Part shown: positions 28,801-42,225 of the stretch, piece by piece
Numbering within the stretch: position 1 is the first letter of the stretch
How the letters are laid out: each line of letters opens with the position of its first letter
NCBI GenBank assembly: GCA_000231825.2
Contig: JH720293.1
Span: 3,688,826 to 3,752,825, forward strand
Length of the DNA stretch: 64,000 nt
Direction of reading: 5' to 3'
From: Tetrahymena elliotti 4EA
Taxonomy: Eukaryota > Ciliophora > Oligohymenophorea > Hymenostomatida > Tetrahymenidae
The notes under the pieces: model-generated
Told to the model about the DNA's origin: nothing
Database searches by the model: none
The model's input: the letters and a program-made list of their open reading frames with translations, nothing else
Program-made: the position numbers and the translations under genes

Positions 28801-31800
28801 GAGACACTTATTAATCAACTCTAAACATCTAAAAAATTTGCTGCTGAAATCAATTAGAGAGTCAAAGATTCTAAAATCACTGAAGCACAAATTGATGAAG
28901 CTAGAGAAAGTTATAGAGCTGTTGCTTTTAGAGCATCTATTCTCTTCTTCTGTATAGTTGATTTAGCATCTATTGATCCTATGTATATTATTTTTCTAAT
29001 GTTTTCAATTTTTTTATTTATCATATTATTTAAAAAGGTATCAATATTCTTTGTAATGGTTTACCAATTTATTCATTATGGGTGTGGAAAAAGCTCCAGA
29101 GTCTAACGAATTAGAATAGCGTTTAGAAAATTTAAACAACTACTTCACTTATTCATTATATGAAAACGTTTGTAGATCTCTTTTTGAAAAGCATAAATTG
29201 ATTTTCTCTTTTATGCTTGCAGTCAAAATTCTTTAAGGCCGTAATGAAATGGATGAAGTTGAATGGCGTTATTTCTTAGCAGGTCCTTCTGGAGAAGTTC
29301 ATGTACCTTAAAACCCAACTACCTGGATTTCAGAAAATTCTTGGCCTGATATTTATAGATAATTCTATGGCATGAGCTAACTTAGCAGTTTTAGAGGTAT
29401 TAATGATCACATTTTATAAAAATCTGATAGCTGGAAGACTATATTTGATTCCACAAATCCTTAAGAAGAACCTCTCCCTGATGATTGGAATGAGAATTTA
29501 AATAATTTCTAAAAGCTCATCGTTCTTAAATCTATTCGCCCAGATAAAGTAATTTATTAATTAATCTTTTGTTAATTAAAGTTTATTTATTAATTTTAGG
29601 TGGTTTAAGGTGTTTAAAATTGGATATCAGAAAAAATTGGTAGAGAATTTATCATTGTCCCAACATTTGATCTTAGTAAGTGTTATAAAGACTCTAATGT
29701 AGTCAGTCCTTTAATTTTCGTACTTTCATAGGGTTCAGATCCTATTGCAGATTTCTTGAAGTTTGCAGAAGATTAGGGAATGAATAAAAAGTATGACTCC
29801 ATATCTCTTGGTTAAGGATAAGGTCCGAAAGCAGAAAGATTAATTAAAGAGTGTGCTTAAAGAGGTTATTGGGCACTACTACAAAACTGTCACTTGGCTA
29901 TTTCTTGGATGCCAGAGTTAGAAAGAATTTGTGAAGGATTAAATGAAAATATGCATTAAGATTTTAGGTAAAAAATAAATCAATTTTTAATTTATTAAAA
30001 GTTTCTTCATATTATTTAATTAGACTTTGGTTAACTAGTATGCCTAGTGGATCATTCCCTATATCAGTACTTTAAAATGGTATTAAAATTACTATGGAGC
30101 CTCCTTAGGGTCTAAGAGCTAACCTATTGAGAACTTATAAGAATCTCACAGATCAAGAATTAGTCGACTGTGCAAAACCACAAGAATTTAAAAAATTATT
30201 ATTTGGATTCTGCTTATTCCATGCTATTATTTAAGATAGAAGAAAATTCGGTGCTATCGGTTGGAATATACCATATGAATTCACAAATGAAGATTTAAAT
30301 GTCTGCAAAAAGTAATTAAAAATGCTTTTAGATGAGTATCAGAAAATTCCATATAAAGTTATTAACTTCCTTGGTGCTGAAATTAACTATGGAGGCAGAG
30401 TCACTGATGACAAAGATGTTAGATTAATCAAAAGTATTTTAAAACTCTACATTAATGCAGAAGTAAATAAAATATATTAAAATTTAATTTTGCTTATTTT
30501 AACTTTAAAATTATTCTAAAGTTTCAATTAAATACTTTGTTTAATTGTATTATTAAATTTAATTTTTTAACTTATCAATAAGTCTTTAAGTGATAAATAT
30601 CATTATTCAGAATCTGGTATTTATTGTTCAATCCCTGCAGGTAAGCTTGAAGATTACATAAAGTACATAGAAGGATTACCACTTAATCCTTCTCCAGAAG
30701 CTTTCGGATTGCATGATAATGCCGAAATAACAAATGCTTAGAATGAAACTATGAATTTGTTGGCTACTATTCTTTCTTGCTAACCTAGAACTTCATCAGG
30801 CCATGGAAAATCTAGAGATGAAATAATTGAGGATATAGCTATAATGGTAGAAACAAAGACTCCTGAGCTATTTGATATAGAAATAATATAAAAGAAGTAT
30901 CCTACTTTGTATGAAGAGTCTATGAATACAGTTTTAGTACAAGAATTAATCAGATACAACCGTTTACTAAAGATTTTGAAAGAATCTCTAATTAATTTGA
31001 AAAAAGGTCTCAAAGGTTTGGTAGTGCTTTCAGAAGAATTAGAGAAGGTATCTAACTCTCTCTATGACAATTAGGTAACTAACTTTTTTATAATTCAAAT
31101 AAATAAATAACTTTTAAGCTATAAAAATCAAATTAAATTCAAATAATCAGTCCATTAAAAACTTGAATGACATTTGAAAAATAAAAAATACTTGAATGAA
31201 AAATAGATTTTTGATGAAGAAGTATTTTTTGAGATATTATGGATCAAAAGTTACTAAACCAAATTTTTTAAGAAGAAAAACTCGACGATTAAATTAACTA
31301 TTTTGTCATTTTTTATAAATGATAATATTATGTTGTTTGCTAATTTTTGATTTCTTATTTATTTTTTAATTAATTTTATTTTTTAAATTAAAGGTACCTC
31401 AACTTTGGGCAGATAAAGGATTTTTATCTTTAAAACCACTATCTTCATGGACTTAAGATTTGAATGATCGTGTTTAATTCTTATAGAATTGGATAGATAA
31501 CGGTACTCCAAAAGTTTTCTGGATTTCTGGTAAATAAAAAAATAAATTAATTTTGTTAAGATTTTAAATAATAAGAGTTAGAAAATAGAAGTTTTTGATA
31601 AATTTTATTATTATTTTTTCTTTTTTTCATTACAATTTTAGTTGATCTATATGAACTATCTTAATGATATCCATTTTTTAATAATAATCATAAAGGTTTC
31701 TTCTTCCCATAAGCTTTTATTACAGGAATGACTTAAAACTATGCTAGAAAAAAAGTTATAGCTATCGATCAATTGCAGTATGAGTATTAAATATTAGATA

Positions 31801-32150
31801 CTTTAAATCACACAGAGATTGTAGAAAAACCTGAAGATGGTGTTTATGTGTATGGTATATATTTAGAAGGAGCAAGTTGGAATTACAAGAAGCATATAAT
31901 AGACCAACCTATTCCTAAAGAATTGTTTTCTGATCTTCCTTTAATGCACATCATACCCACTGCTGAAAAAGAGCAAGGATCTAAAATAATTTATTAATGT
32001 CCTATGTATAAAGTAGTTTCAAGAAGAGGTACATTAAGTACAACAGGACATAGTACTAATTTTGTCATGCCAATAGAGTTACCAACAAAAGAAAAAGAAG
32101 ATATATGGATTAGAGCAGGTGTGGCTGCCTTCCTTTCTTTAAGATATTGA
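16845..32150 (+). CDS. Axonemal dynein heavy chain (probably inner-arm, single-headed type)
   Basis: A full-length motor heavy chain, roughly 4,100 residues, interrupted by at least twenty short introns. The start used is ATG 16845 ([15 protein letters not shown]); the small first exons are the least certain. Landmarks in order: N-terminal stem with [10 protein letters not shown] near 17840; linker signature [17 protein letters not shown] near 21667; AAA1 Walker [11 protein letters not shown] at about 22564 and [12 protein letters not shown]2 GPTGGGKTS at about 23523; AAA3 GPTGTGKS, split by an intron near 24675-24733, with [11 protein letters not shown]4 GVGGSGRQSLSRM near 25995; stalk coiled coil, microtubule-binding region and return coiled coil from about 26880 to 27900; AAA5 [18 protein letters not shown]6 and C-terminal domain ending [20 protein letters not shown] and [11 protein letters not shown] 32148-32150. 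The ending and lack of outer-arm features suggest the DNAH1/3/6/7/12 group of inner-arm motors; which one needs a tree. All four main P-loops look intact. Role: ATP-driven sliding of doublet microtubules in cilia. Confidence 0.93.
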
Positions 32151-32810
32151 TTAAATAATAAGAAAATAATTTTTTCTATTACTAATAAAAAAACTATTTT
32201 AATGTTGTAATTTAACAAAAATTAAAAATTATATGTATTGAGTAATTTGATAAACCCATTCAAATTATCTTTCTTCAGATATACTTTTCATTAAAAGTTT
32301 TATTTAGAAAATTTTAGTTTCAGAAGCTGAAATTATTTTTTACATCTTTAATAAAAACGAGTAATTTAAAAATAAAATAATAAAAATACAAAAATTGAAA
32401 TAAGTTGAAATGAAATTAATTAAAAACCTTCTCTTTTTCAAACAATATTAATCTATAAATCCTATCAAAAGGTGTAAAATTTAAATAGTAATTACAGATC
32501 TAATTTCATTTGAATTTCAAATTAGTTTTAAAAAATATGTATTTTTTTATATGACAAGCTTTCTTAAAATTTATTATTTATTTTTACAAATTAAGAAATT
32601 TTTTTAAATATAAATTTCAAATAATTTAAAAGATTATGAGAATTTAGCATTTTTTATCTTTCAAAATACATAATATTAAATTAGCTAAAAAATACTCTAA
32701 GATAAATCCTAGAGTTAAGCAGTTTAGTTGAAAAAAATGTATTTTAAATTTATATTTAGATTGAAATTCATTTTCAATTATTTTTATAATTCTCAATTTA
32801 AATTTTAAAT

Positions 32811-32901
32811 AAACTGTAAACATAGAAAAACTATTAACTAAATAAATGTACATTTTATTAAATTTAAAAGAAACTGTAAACACAGAAAAATATTAATTAA
32901 A
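32811..32901. repeat. Imperfect direct repeat, period 60 nt
   Basis: Two copies of a unit beginning AAACTGTAAACAYAGAAAAA start at 32811 and 32871 and are followed by similar TATTAAYTAAAT sequence. Only two copies are seen, so this is probably a local duplication without known function. Confidence 0.6.
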
Positions 32902-35900
32902 TACAAATTTTAAAAAATTTTCATACATTTGTGTTGATAAAAATCCTAGGATCTACTTCCTTATATATGCTAGCACATTTGTATTCAGATTAAAAGATTA
33001 ACAGATATATCTCCATATATAAATATAATTTAATAAAAAATAGAAAATATTCTAAATTTTTAATTGTTTAACCTTTTACCAATTTGAAAATGTTTCTCTA
33101 TTAAAATATCTGTCTTATTTTTAAAATAGAAAAATAAATCTCCCCGAATTTAATAAATAATACAAAAAATAGAGAGGCTAGTTGACTTTCTTTTTTTCAA
33201 TGATTTATTGGGGAGGTTAAGTAAGAAAATACATTTAGGCGAATAGAAAAATTTAATTGATAATAGTAATAATAGCTTGTAATAGATAATATATTCCTGT
33301 TTATATTTATTTATTTAATATCTTTTACTTACCAATCATATCAATTAATTTCATGGTTTTTAAATAATCTTGAAAGCTAGGTATATCATTTATAGAACTT
33401 AAGTGAATGATAAAAAAAATTACTTATTCAAAAAGAGAGAACCATTTTTGAATTACACATTCATTTTATTTAAATATATGATATTTAAAATATTATAAAA
33501 TAACTAAAAAGTTGAACAGTTAATTATTTTTATATAATCATAGATGTATTAACTTTTCATGATAGTTACTGAGTTTATAAATTTAAAAAAATATCAGAAT
33601 GAATAGATTGTTTTAAATTTTTTTTCCATCTAAAGATAAATTATACTTTTTGGTCAAAAACAACTTCTTAAGTGTGCTAATAGGTAATTTAGATAATAAT
33701 TTCTCCACATGTTTTTATTTTTTATTTCAAGAATTTTACTATCTTTATAACTTTGAAATAATGATATTTTTAGACTAACTAAGAAAATGTGAGTTTTTAA
33801 TTAAAAGAAGAGTTAACTAATAATCAATCACAAGAGATAATCAAAGCCTCTGTGGTAATAAAACCAAGGGTGTTCTAGATTTAATGATAATAAAAAGAAA
33901 GGGGTTTTTGAATAATGGAAATACTTTCTAAATATTTTGTTTGAAAAAAATAAATATTTGAATGCTACGAAAAATTATTGATTCAGTAAAATTAGGAGCC
34001 TTTTTTGGGGCAATAAAATTAAATTATTGTTTGAAATTATTAAGAAAAGAATAGAAAAATATGTGGGTAAATAAAGCTGTATTTCTAAGGGTATTTACAA
34101 GCATATATGTTGTTTTCACTTTCCAATTTCGAAGTTAGCTAAATTATTATTTTTTAAGAATTAATCAAATATTCTTAGTCTGATAATATTATTTTTACCT
34201 TTATTCAGTTTTTATTTATTAATTTTTTTGTGTAACTCTAAGCAACCTGTTAATCATTTTAAGGTAAAAATAGACTAATAAAAGAAAAATAAATGTGTAG
34301 ATTATTAAGTTGAATCATCTTTGCACAAATAAGCATATTTTTGTATTTTTAAAAAATATTTATTCATCAAAAATAAAGAAAACAGAAGAGTTACAACTAA
34401 TAAAAATTGATTGAATAGCAAATAATTTGTTTGTCTGTTTGCTAACTCATTTGTTAATTTCATTCATTGGGTTAAGGACAGTAATTGGTTTAACTTTATT
34501 ATCAAATTTAAGTAAAACTATTAAATATCTGAAAATATCTGAAATATTTAACTGGTTACTTATTATGAGTTATTCAGATACAAGTATAATTAGCTAGGTA
34601 AGATTTAACTGTAAACTAATTGCTTGAACTCATAATCTACTGATTGTATTTATTTATCTTATTTAAAATGTGTTCACTTATAAATTCAGGAATAGGATTT
34701 CTAGAAGTAATTAATAAATTTCAAAATTTATTAGAATTTGCTTACAACGCATTCATGTTATATGAAAAAAGGGTGATTACTTACTTATGAACTCGTAGGT
34801 GCATTTACTTTAAATGCAGATTATTAATACTATATAACTTCAAGATGTGTTTATAGCCTCACAAATATTTGTTTTTTTTGTTTACCAAAAAGAGCTAATT
34901 TAATTTATGATATTATATATATCAAAAAAAAGAAATTCAAGTTACTTTTATCTAATAAATCAAATATTTTTTGATTGTTCTTTTTCAAGTAATTACAAAT
35001 TACATCTAGCCAGTATATGTGCTTGCATAGTGTTACAAACACAAAGTATATTCTGTCTCTAAAAAATTTCATGATAAATGAAAATATTTCTTTATTTAAC
35101 AGAGAGTAAAAAAATCAGTTTATTAAAATGCATGAAAGAATGAAGAAAAAATTGCTTGACTAACAAATTTATATGAAAACAAAAAATGAAAACGTTGTCA
35201 TGTGAGCTAACAAATATATTAGATATTGACATAAATTATGTAAATAAGGGTAAATGTATTTACAAATTAAAATTTAATGACTGTATTTTTAAGAAATTAA
35301 ATTAGATAAATCCATTAACTTCTGCTATTATTAATGCCATTCAAATTGACTATTAACAAAGTAATCTTTTTGTTTTAATATTTTTAATATATGTAAATAT
35401 ATTTCTTAGTCGAACCTTACAATCTAAAATAAAGGAGTAAATCAACAATTTAAAAAATCACCAGCTTAGTATTTTTTCAAATCCTAAGAAGAGAATAATT
35501 AATTTCTCAATTGAAATAACTGCAAATTAAAGGTATCTAAGAATTCAGTGGTAGATCTTATATTTCTCTGATAGAGTATTCAGAAATTCATACAAATTTT
35601 AATTAGTTGATGGTAAAAAAAGATAAGTTATCAAAAAAACTCAATTAAAAGATTAGATCTGATTTTTAAATTTCAGTCAAAATAGATTAAATATATCTTT
35701 AAAGCAAGATTACTATACTTAGGTATTAAATCAATAATACTGAATAAATAAGTTTAGATTATACTATGTATGCAGAATTAATTTAGCTGGTTTAAAGATT
35801 TTTCAAAAGATTGAAATATTGTAATTAGTCAGATTTTTTAGATGATTTGTAATTAAGGTATTCGTTTCGCTTGAATGAATCTTAAATTTTTATTGAATAT

Positions 35901-38714
35901 TTTATAATCAGATAGAACCAATTTTAGATAATAATTTCATATCTAATATTTCGTATATAAGCTTACACTAGCTTTTCATTTTCAGCGAAGTGCTCAAGCT
36001 TTAAATGCCTTTAAGCATCCACAATCAATACAGTTTTTTTCTTTAAAGATTTATTAGCAAAAATAAAACTAATTGTATTTTTTGTGTTAGGCTGGATGAT
36101 TATTTGTAAACAAGGGCAAGATTAAAAAAATAAATAAATAATATATGAAATAGAAAAGTCAAGCAGTAAAAATAATAAATTTCTTTGATATTAGAAGCAA
36201 AAATATCAGAAGGGCCAGTAATAATTAATCGATACCTTTAATTAAAAGAACAACAACCAAAATTTATGATCAGAAGGCACTGATTGGGCGCGTCAAAGGT
36301 TAAAAAGGATCAAAAATGTCAAATTATAAAAAGGCAGGCATTTAGCCATTTTAATTAAATAAAGAAAAGAGGTCAGAGAGAGAGAGGAAAAAATCAATTA
36401 AAAAGAAAGTTTTTATAATATAAGTAACAAAAAAGAAACTAGATGTTTTAGTTTTTCATTCATCCAAATAATGACTCACTCTTTTTTTATTTTGTTTTGT
36501 TATCAATTTGAATTTGTTAGTGTGGTTTGTTTGTTATTTGATTTATTGCTTATCTGATCCTAATTTACTTTAATTTTTTGATTTTTCCCTCAGTAATTAT
36601 GATTTATCAAAATTATGGATATAAAAGAAAAGCAATAATGACAGGCAGTATTTTATTTATAATTACCCTAAAAAATTTAATTCTTAAGGCCAAATTAACA
36701 AAATTCTTTCTTTAAGTATTTAATCATTCATTCGGTTTCATTCTCTTGTTCTCTTTTTTATATTGATGTCAAAACTTATTTTTTTATTTTTCAGATAGAT
36801 TTAGTTATCTTCATACATCTATTAATTCATTCATTCAAGAATATATCTTTACTTCTTTTGTTTGTGCGCTGGTATGTATCAGCATTTAATTAAAAATACA
36901 GTAAGAATTTTAAATTTGGTGCATTCATTATAATAAAGCAACTTACCAATAAAAATAAGTAAGAAGATAGTTTTTAGTGATTATCATAAATTTAATTATC
37001 TAAATTGACCTAATAAAAATATACAAGCTTGAATTTGGTCATCTATTTGAGAGAAATACAGGCAATTTCTTATTCATTAATTTTATAAGCTATTTAAAAT
37101 AGTTAGTAGAGTTAAAAAGTAATTTAGTTTTTTAAAATTCAACACAATTTCATCTCTTTGTGCTTTCTCTTGAGAAGGAATTTAGCCATTTTTTTTATTT
37201 TGCTGAGTATGAAGGAGAAGCTATTCTTTTTGTGAAAATAATAAATCTTTAATTTCAAATACAGAAATTTGTCTTGGTTACTCTACCTAAAATACAAATA
37301 AATATTTTTGATGTTTGAGCATTTTAGAATGTAATTAAATAGAAACTACACTAGGGTAAACAGTAAAAAATGGATCTTAATATTTTAAGCTTTGCAAGGC
37401 ATTCATTGAATGTGCTTGATGCTTAAAACATATTTAAAGCAAGTTAGCTTAATGAAAGTGTGGTATTTTTCGATACATCAATATTCATTGGTGCTATCAA
37501 AGGCAATCCAAAGAGGAAAGCCATTTTTTTAAAATAGAGAGTAGATCAATTTTATCAAATAAGTAAATTAATCAAATATCAATTTTGGAAAAAGCTAAAA
37601 ATCTGATTGTTCAGAATATTAAAGATTTGCATACAATAATAATTTTATGTGCTTCAGAAGGTTTTATTTTATTCTTAATTGATCTTAATTTAAATAATAA
37701 TATTCAAGATTTATCTACTCAAACTCTAAGATAAAAAATGCTGCTCCGATATTTTTTATCATTAAATTTACAAAAAATACTCAGCTATAGACAATATATG
37801 AAGTAAGATGAATTCAATTTTCTTCTCTGGAATAAATATTTGATATTTTTAATTTCCTTAACATCCAACTTTTTTAATATTTGAGAAGGTGAACTGGACT
37901 TAAAATAGAATTATAAAAAGAACTCTAAGCTAAACAGAGTAAATGGCTATTTTAAGTCTATAAAGTAAATTATATAATTGAAAATTTTTAATAAATATAC
38001 TTGGTCAATGAGTAATCTTGTGATTACTGAAAGATAAAAAAAATCATTGAGGAAGAAGCATGGGGTAGAAATACTATGGAAAATGTAAGTTTGTTTAAGA
38101 GTGTGAATATTGTCATTCAAGAAATTTTGTTTTGCGACTTATTCATAATAATGAAGCGTTTAGAAACAAATAACTTGAATAAAGCCTTAATTTTTAATTA
38201 TGGAGTTGGGGAAATTATATCAAAAATGAAGGGATAAATAGAAGATATAGATAGATACAAATAATTAAGCAAAATAGAATGAATAAATAAATAATTTAAT
38301 TAATTTGCCTAGGGTTTCCTTGAATGGGTGAGGAGTTGAAAAAAGTTGATACAGATAAAAATTTCTCTAAAATTAATGAGGAAGTTTTTTCATTGAATTT
38401 ATAATAAAGATTAGTCTTTTTTTTATAAGGTTATGATTTATAAATGATAATTTCATTTTTGGAGTTGTGAACACTCATTTCCTCCATAAATTTTTTTGAA
38501 ACACACAATAATTCAATTTGAGATTATAATGTCCATTAATAATGAATTAAGTTTTTTTTGTACTTACAACTATCGGAAAGAGGTGCTAAGAATTTGACTT
38601 AATCAAATCATAAAAAGGAAAAGAAATTGTTATTTGCTCAAATCTTTTCATTAAAATTTTTTTGCTATTTAATTATTTATCTCGATCTGAGTTTTAAATG
38701 GTATTAACGAATAA

Positions 38715-38935
38715 AAGAATGCATGAATGAGTGCTTTCACATGCAATTATATATAATTATGTAAAAATATAATTAAGAGTAGAGAAGGGAGAGATGAGTT
38801 GATAGAATGAATGCATGAAGTGACATATACTTTTCTAAGAATGAATGAATGCTTATAGGGATGGTCAATTAATAAAGGAAAATAAACAAACAACCAAGAA
38901 TATAATTAAGTGAATGAATGAAATTAAGAAAGTGA
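38715..38935. repeat. Scattered GAATGAATG / GCATGAATG microsatellite cluster
   Basis: Short tetranucleotide runs of the GAAT family recur several times (near 38718, 38808, 38840 and 38912), some as ATGCATGAATG. They sit 0.4-0.6 kb upstream of the Gln/Asn-rich gene. A simple-sequence origin is likely; a regulatory role is only a guess. Confidence 0.5.
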
Positions 38936-39340
38936 TTAGCTCATTAAATAAAATAAATAATTGAAAATCAGCTGAAAGAGAGCTTATAAAATATAAAGAA
39001 GAGCTCAAAAATTATAAAAAGAAAATTTGTAGAAAGAACTTTTGATTATAAAAAAAAGAAAAAAAATTAAATTCAATCAATTAATTAATTAATTAAAAAA
39101 GAAAGAGAGAGAAACCAAAAAAAAGACTCTTCTTAATCAAACTATATTTTTTCTGAAAAAAAAGATAAAGAAAAGGCGATCAGCTCTTTTTACTAACAAA
39201 ATCATTAAAGCCAGCAAACTGGATAACTACAATCAATCAAAAGAACAAACGATTGAACTTATAGATTTCCTTACCTCACTGAACTAATTTCTTCTCATCT
39301 TAATAAATAATTAAATTCTTTGAAAAATTTATCAAATCCA

Positions 39341-42225
39341 ATGTACGAGCAAGATTACTCTCCGATGGAAAAGTCCATCTTTTAAAGATACGAACCTTAA
39401 AATTTATTATTTTCAGATCCTTTCAGAACTAATTACGCTTACAATTCTCCTTCCGCAGCACTTTACGCAAATTCCCCATTGGGAGGATTGGGAGGAAATT
39501 TCGCTTCTCACAGCCAATAATATGCTTAAAGCACTTTTGCAGCAGTTGCTTTAAATGCACTGAACAATACCACATCAGGAAATCAAGCACAAAGCACATT
39601 TGGTCTTCATCATCATCAGAATCAATTAAATGAGAGTACCCCAGTCCGCTCCGAACACACTTCCTTAGAGGAAACGTAAAATCATTTGGAGGAATAGAAC
39701 AGCGCAGAAGAAGAACATATTGCAGCGCTGTAGGCTCAGCACAATGTGCAGAGTTCTTCTACTATTCCAAATTATCCCAACTACAACAGCTCCAACAACA
39801 ATATTAACTCTGCTATAAATAGTAATAACGTCACAGGAAGCACAAATATCAATATCAATGGCAGTAACTGTATGAATTTCTCAGCTCAGCAGAATTTTAT
39901 TCTCAAGAAGCATTTGAATGATCAACCCCATCAACAACAAACATAACAAAACTAAAACTCCTAAATTTAGATCCCAGCCATTCCTACTGGTTCAGCCTCC
40001 ACAGGAGCACTATCATAGTCTTAATAGGCATAAGCAACAGCAGGAGCAGCTTCTGCATAATTTATGGGAAATAATTAAGCATTTAGATTCTAGTATCAAG
40101 GTTTTGATGAAAATCTTTTACAAACACACTCCAATTATCCAGGAACTCCATATTATGATAGTCTTGCACAAAATAATGTAATTTTTTTTCCATATAAAAA
40201 TATAATTTTCTTTTATTTTATTAAATGCTTTGCATTTTTTAGTTATATCTTTTCCTAATTTTCAATAATCAAACTTAAAAAAAAATGGATAATAATGATT
40301 TGCTTTCAATTTAAATCAAGTTGAAATACCAATCTTACTTACTTACTTTCTTTTTTTCAAGATTCTCTTTTTAAATATAAGTTGGTATTTTTTACAATAA
40401 TGAGATTGATTGATTGATTAAAATTTAATTAATTAAATAATGATTTCTTAGTGTGATTAAAAAAAAAGCAAATTGATTTATATTCCTTAATTATTCCAAT
40501 ATAAGATTTCTAATTACATTTTAAAGTGACAAGCTTGAATCTTGCAAATCTTCTAATAAATGAGAAGAAGAAAAAAATCAAGATTTTTGAGGAATATTAA
40601 AATGGATTAATAGAAATCTTAATTGAGAATTCAATTCAATGTTTAAAACTTAAACCGTTTTTTATAAATTTTATACTATTTTTTCAAAAATTTGGCCATC
40701 AAATGATCTAAATTTTATTTTTTATCAATAGGATAATTAAAACAGTATTAATTATGCATATAATTAGCATAATAATTCTCCTAACTACTCTTACTAATAG
40801 GCACATGGAACTAATCAAATCTAGCCAACTCCAACTCATCAAGCAGTGTCGAACTCTTAACAAAATTACTCATTCTCTACTGCTCAATCTAACTTTAAGA
40901 AAGCACCTATATCTACTAATATCTATTATGAATCTCCTCGTAACTTTGCAGGCCCTTTCTTACCCTATACACCACCTATCACTTAACAAAGTGCCTAATC
41001 AGGTTTCAGTCAATTTATTTAAAATCAATAACTCCCAGCAGAAATTAATCTTAAACAATAACAAATATTCCCTGAATAAGATGAATGCTCACCCTTTCCT
41101 TTCTTGTCTACTCCAGTACATTCTATTGAGTAACAACAAAATTATTAGCAATAGTAGCAACAATAATAATCATAGTAATAGTCTTTGATTCCTCAATCTT
41201 AATCCTCAAAGAGTGGCTTAAATTTACTTCAAAAGTAACAATAGCTCTAGTAAATGTAGAGATATCACCAAGAAAAGGCTGTGTTATAATAATAGCAAAT
41301 GTAATACACTGAATAAGCCTTACTTGAATAATAATAACAGTAACACCAATAAATCTAAAATTAGTCTTAGTATTCTAATTTTGGTCATTATTAATAATAA
41401 TAACAATCTTAGTTCTCTAATTTACTTCTAAATGGAAGTAAGTTACTTCCTATTCAACCTACTCCCATTAATATTAACTAAAACTCTCATAATGCCAGCA
41501 AAATTGCTATACAAGCTTTGAAGAGTAAAGAAGCAGTTGAAGAACAAAATTATTAGGAAACTTAAGAATCAATACAAAACGAAGATGAAGAAAACGTTGA
41601 TCAAAATGGCGAAGAATCCGCTGATGAAGATAATTAGGATGGAGATGATATTGATGAGGAAGATGATGAAGAATATGGTGGATCAAAGAAGAAAGGAAAT
41701 AACGGATCCAACAAAATTAAGAAGGGAATATCAAAGACTTAACGCAGAAATAAACATACTTCACTCAGTGCAATCAGTTCCTCTTCCTTATAAAACTAAA
41801 CAAATAATGGAAGTTCTACTAAAATGAGTCGTAAATAAATTAATGAAACTAAGAACATCCCTAAAAATTACTCTAAAGCAATTATTGGTTACATTCAAAA
41901 GCATCCAGATGACTGTGCTCGTTTACTAGGACCCGAATACAGCTATGATGATTTTGATAAATTCTTGATGGATAAAAAAGAAAAACTCACTGCTATTAAA
42001 GACTTAAGATCTCTATGGACAACAAACTGTGGTGATTAAACTCAATAAGCATTCAATCGTGTGTTCCGTATCTTATCATTCAAATTCTTTAGAGAAAATG
42101 CTGTTTCTTATATTTATTCCTCTAGAAAGATTAAGAACACTCGTGCTCTTATTACATACAGATTCATTTTATAAAGGGCACTCCATGACCCAGAATCATT
42201 CTCTTTTATGAAGTTCTAAAACTGA
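39341..42225 (+). CDS. Gln/Asn-rich acidic protein with an unrecognised conserved-looking C-terminal domain
   Basis: Two exons, 39341-40177 (279 codons) and 40732-42225 (498 codons including TGA 42223-42225), with an in-phase GT...AG intron; 776 aa. The N-terminus (MYEQDYSPMEKSIFQRYEP) leads into a long Gln/Asn/Ser/His-rich region with many CAN and TAA/TAG Gln codons. An acidic block (about 550-600, e.g. DEDNQDGDDIDEEDDEEYGG) is followed by a basic stretch (SKKKGNNGSNKIKKG). Residues about 650-776 are different: compact and balanced, with NYSKAIIGYIQKHPDDCARL, AFNRVFRILSFKFFRENAVS and YIYSSRKIKNTRALITYRFI, ending DPESFSFMKFQN. Base composition is clearly less AT-rich than its flanks, which favours a real, expressed gene. 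I do not recognise the C-terminal domain. The architecture (polyQ/N, acidic, basic, folded tail) would suit a nuclear or RNA-granule regulator, but that is inference. Start choice: first ATG of the open frame. Confidence 0.82.
40178..40731 (+). other. 554-nt intron of the Gln/Asn-rich gene
   Basis: It begins GTAATTTTTTTT and ends ATCAATAG, and both flanking exons are in phase 0 in the same protein style (Gln/Asn/Ser-rich). It is much more AT-rich than the exons and several times longer than the other introns in this window. No small RNA or internal frame was recognised in it. Confidence 0.8.

Larger units (their letters stand above)
32151..39340. other. Gene-poor stretch of about 7.2 kb
   Basis: The largest gap in the window. 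Contents are mostly A/T tracts. Things visible: a 60-nt-spaced direct repeat near 32811-32901, an unusually GC-rich patch around 36275-36310, a cluster of GAATGAATG/GCATGAATG motifs at about 38720-38930, and a purine-rich stretch (GAGAGAGAGAGG) near 36370. An open frame at 35391-36188 (265 codons) was considered and not called. The end of the gap is the 5' flank, and possibly a long 5' UTR, of the Gln/Asn-rich gene. Confidence 0.5.

Noticed and set aside
32644..32883. 79-aa minus-strand frame with an internal repeat (MFTV...)
   Set aside because: The protein repeat simply reflects the 60-nt DNA repeat at 32811-32901; nothing else supports coding.
35391..36188. Open frame of 265 codons on the plus strand (TGA-only stops) in the gene desert
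   Set aside because: With one stop codon and about 80% AT, a frame this long is expected by chance a couple of times in 7 kb over six frames. The translation is dominated by I/K/L/Q/F/S with few Gly, Ala or Pro and has no recognisable domain.
39918..41188. His/Gln/Leu-rich frames overlapping the Gln/Asn-rich gene (39918-40181 and 40754-41188)
   Set aside because: They are +1 shadows of the long Gln/Asn codon runs; the main frame is continuous through both exons and ends in a balanced domain.
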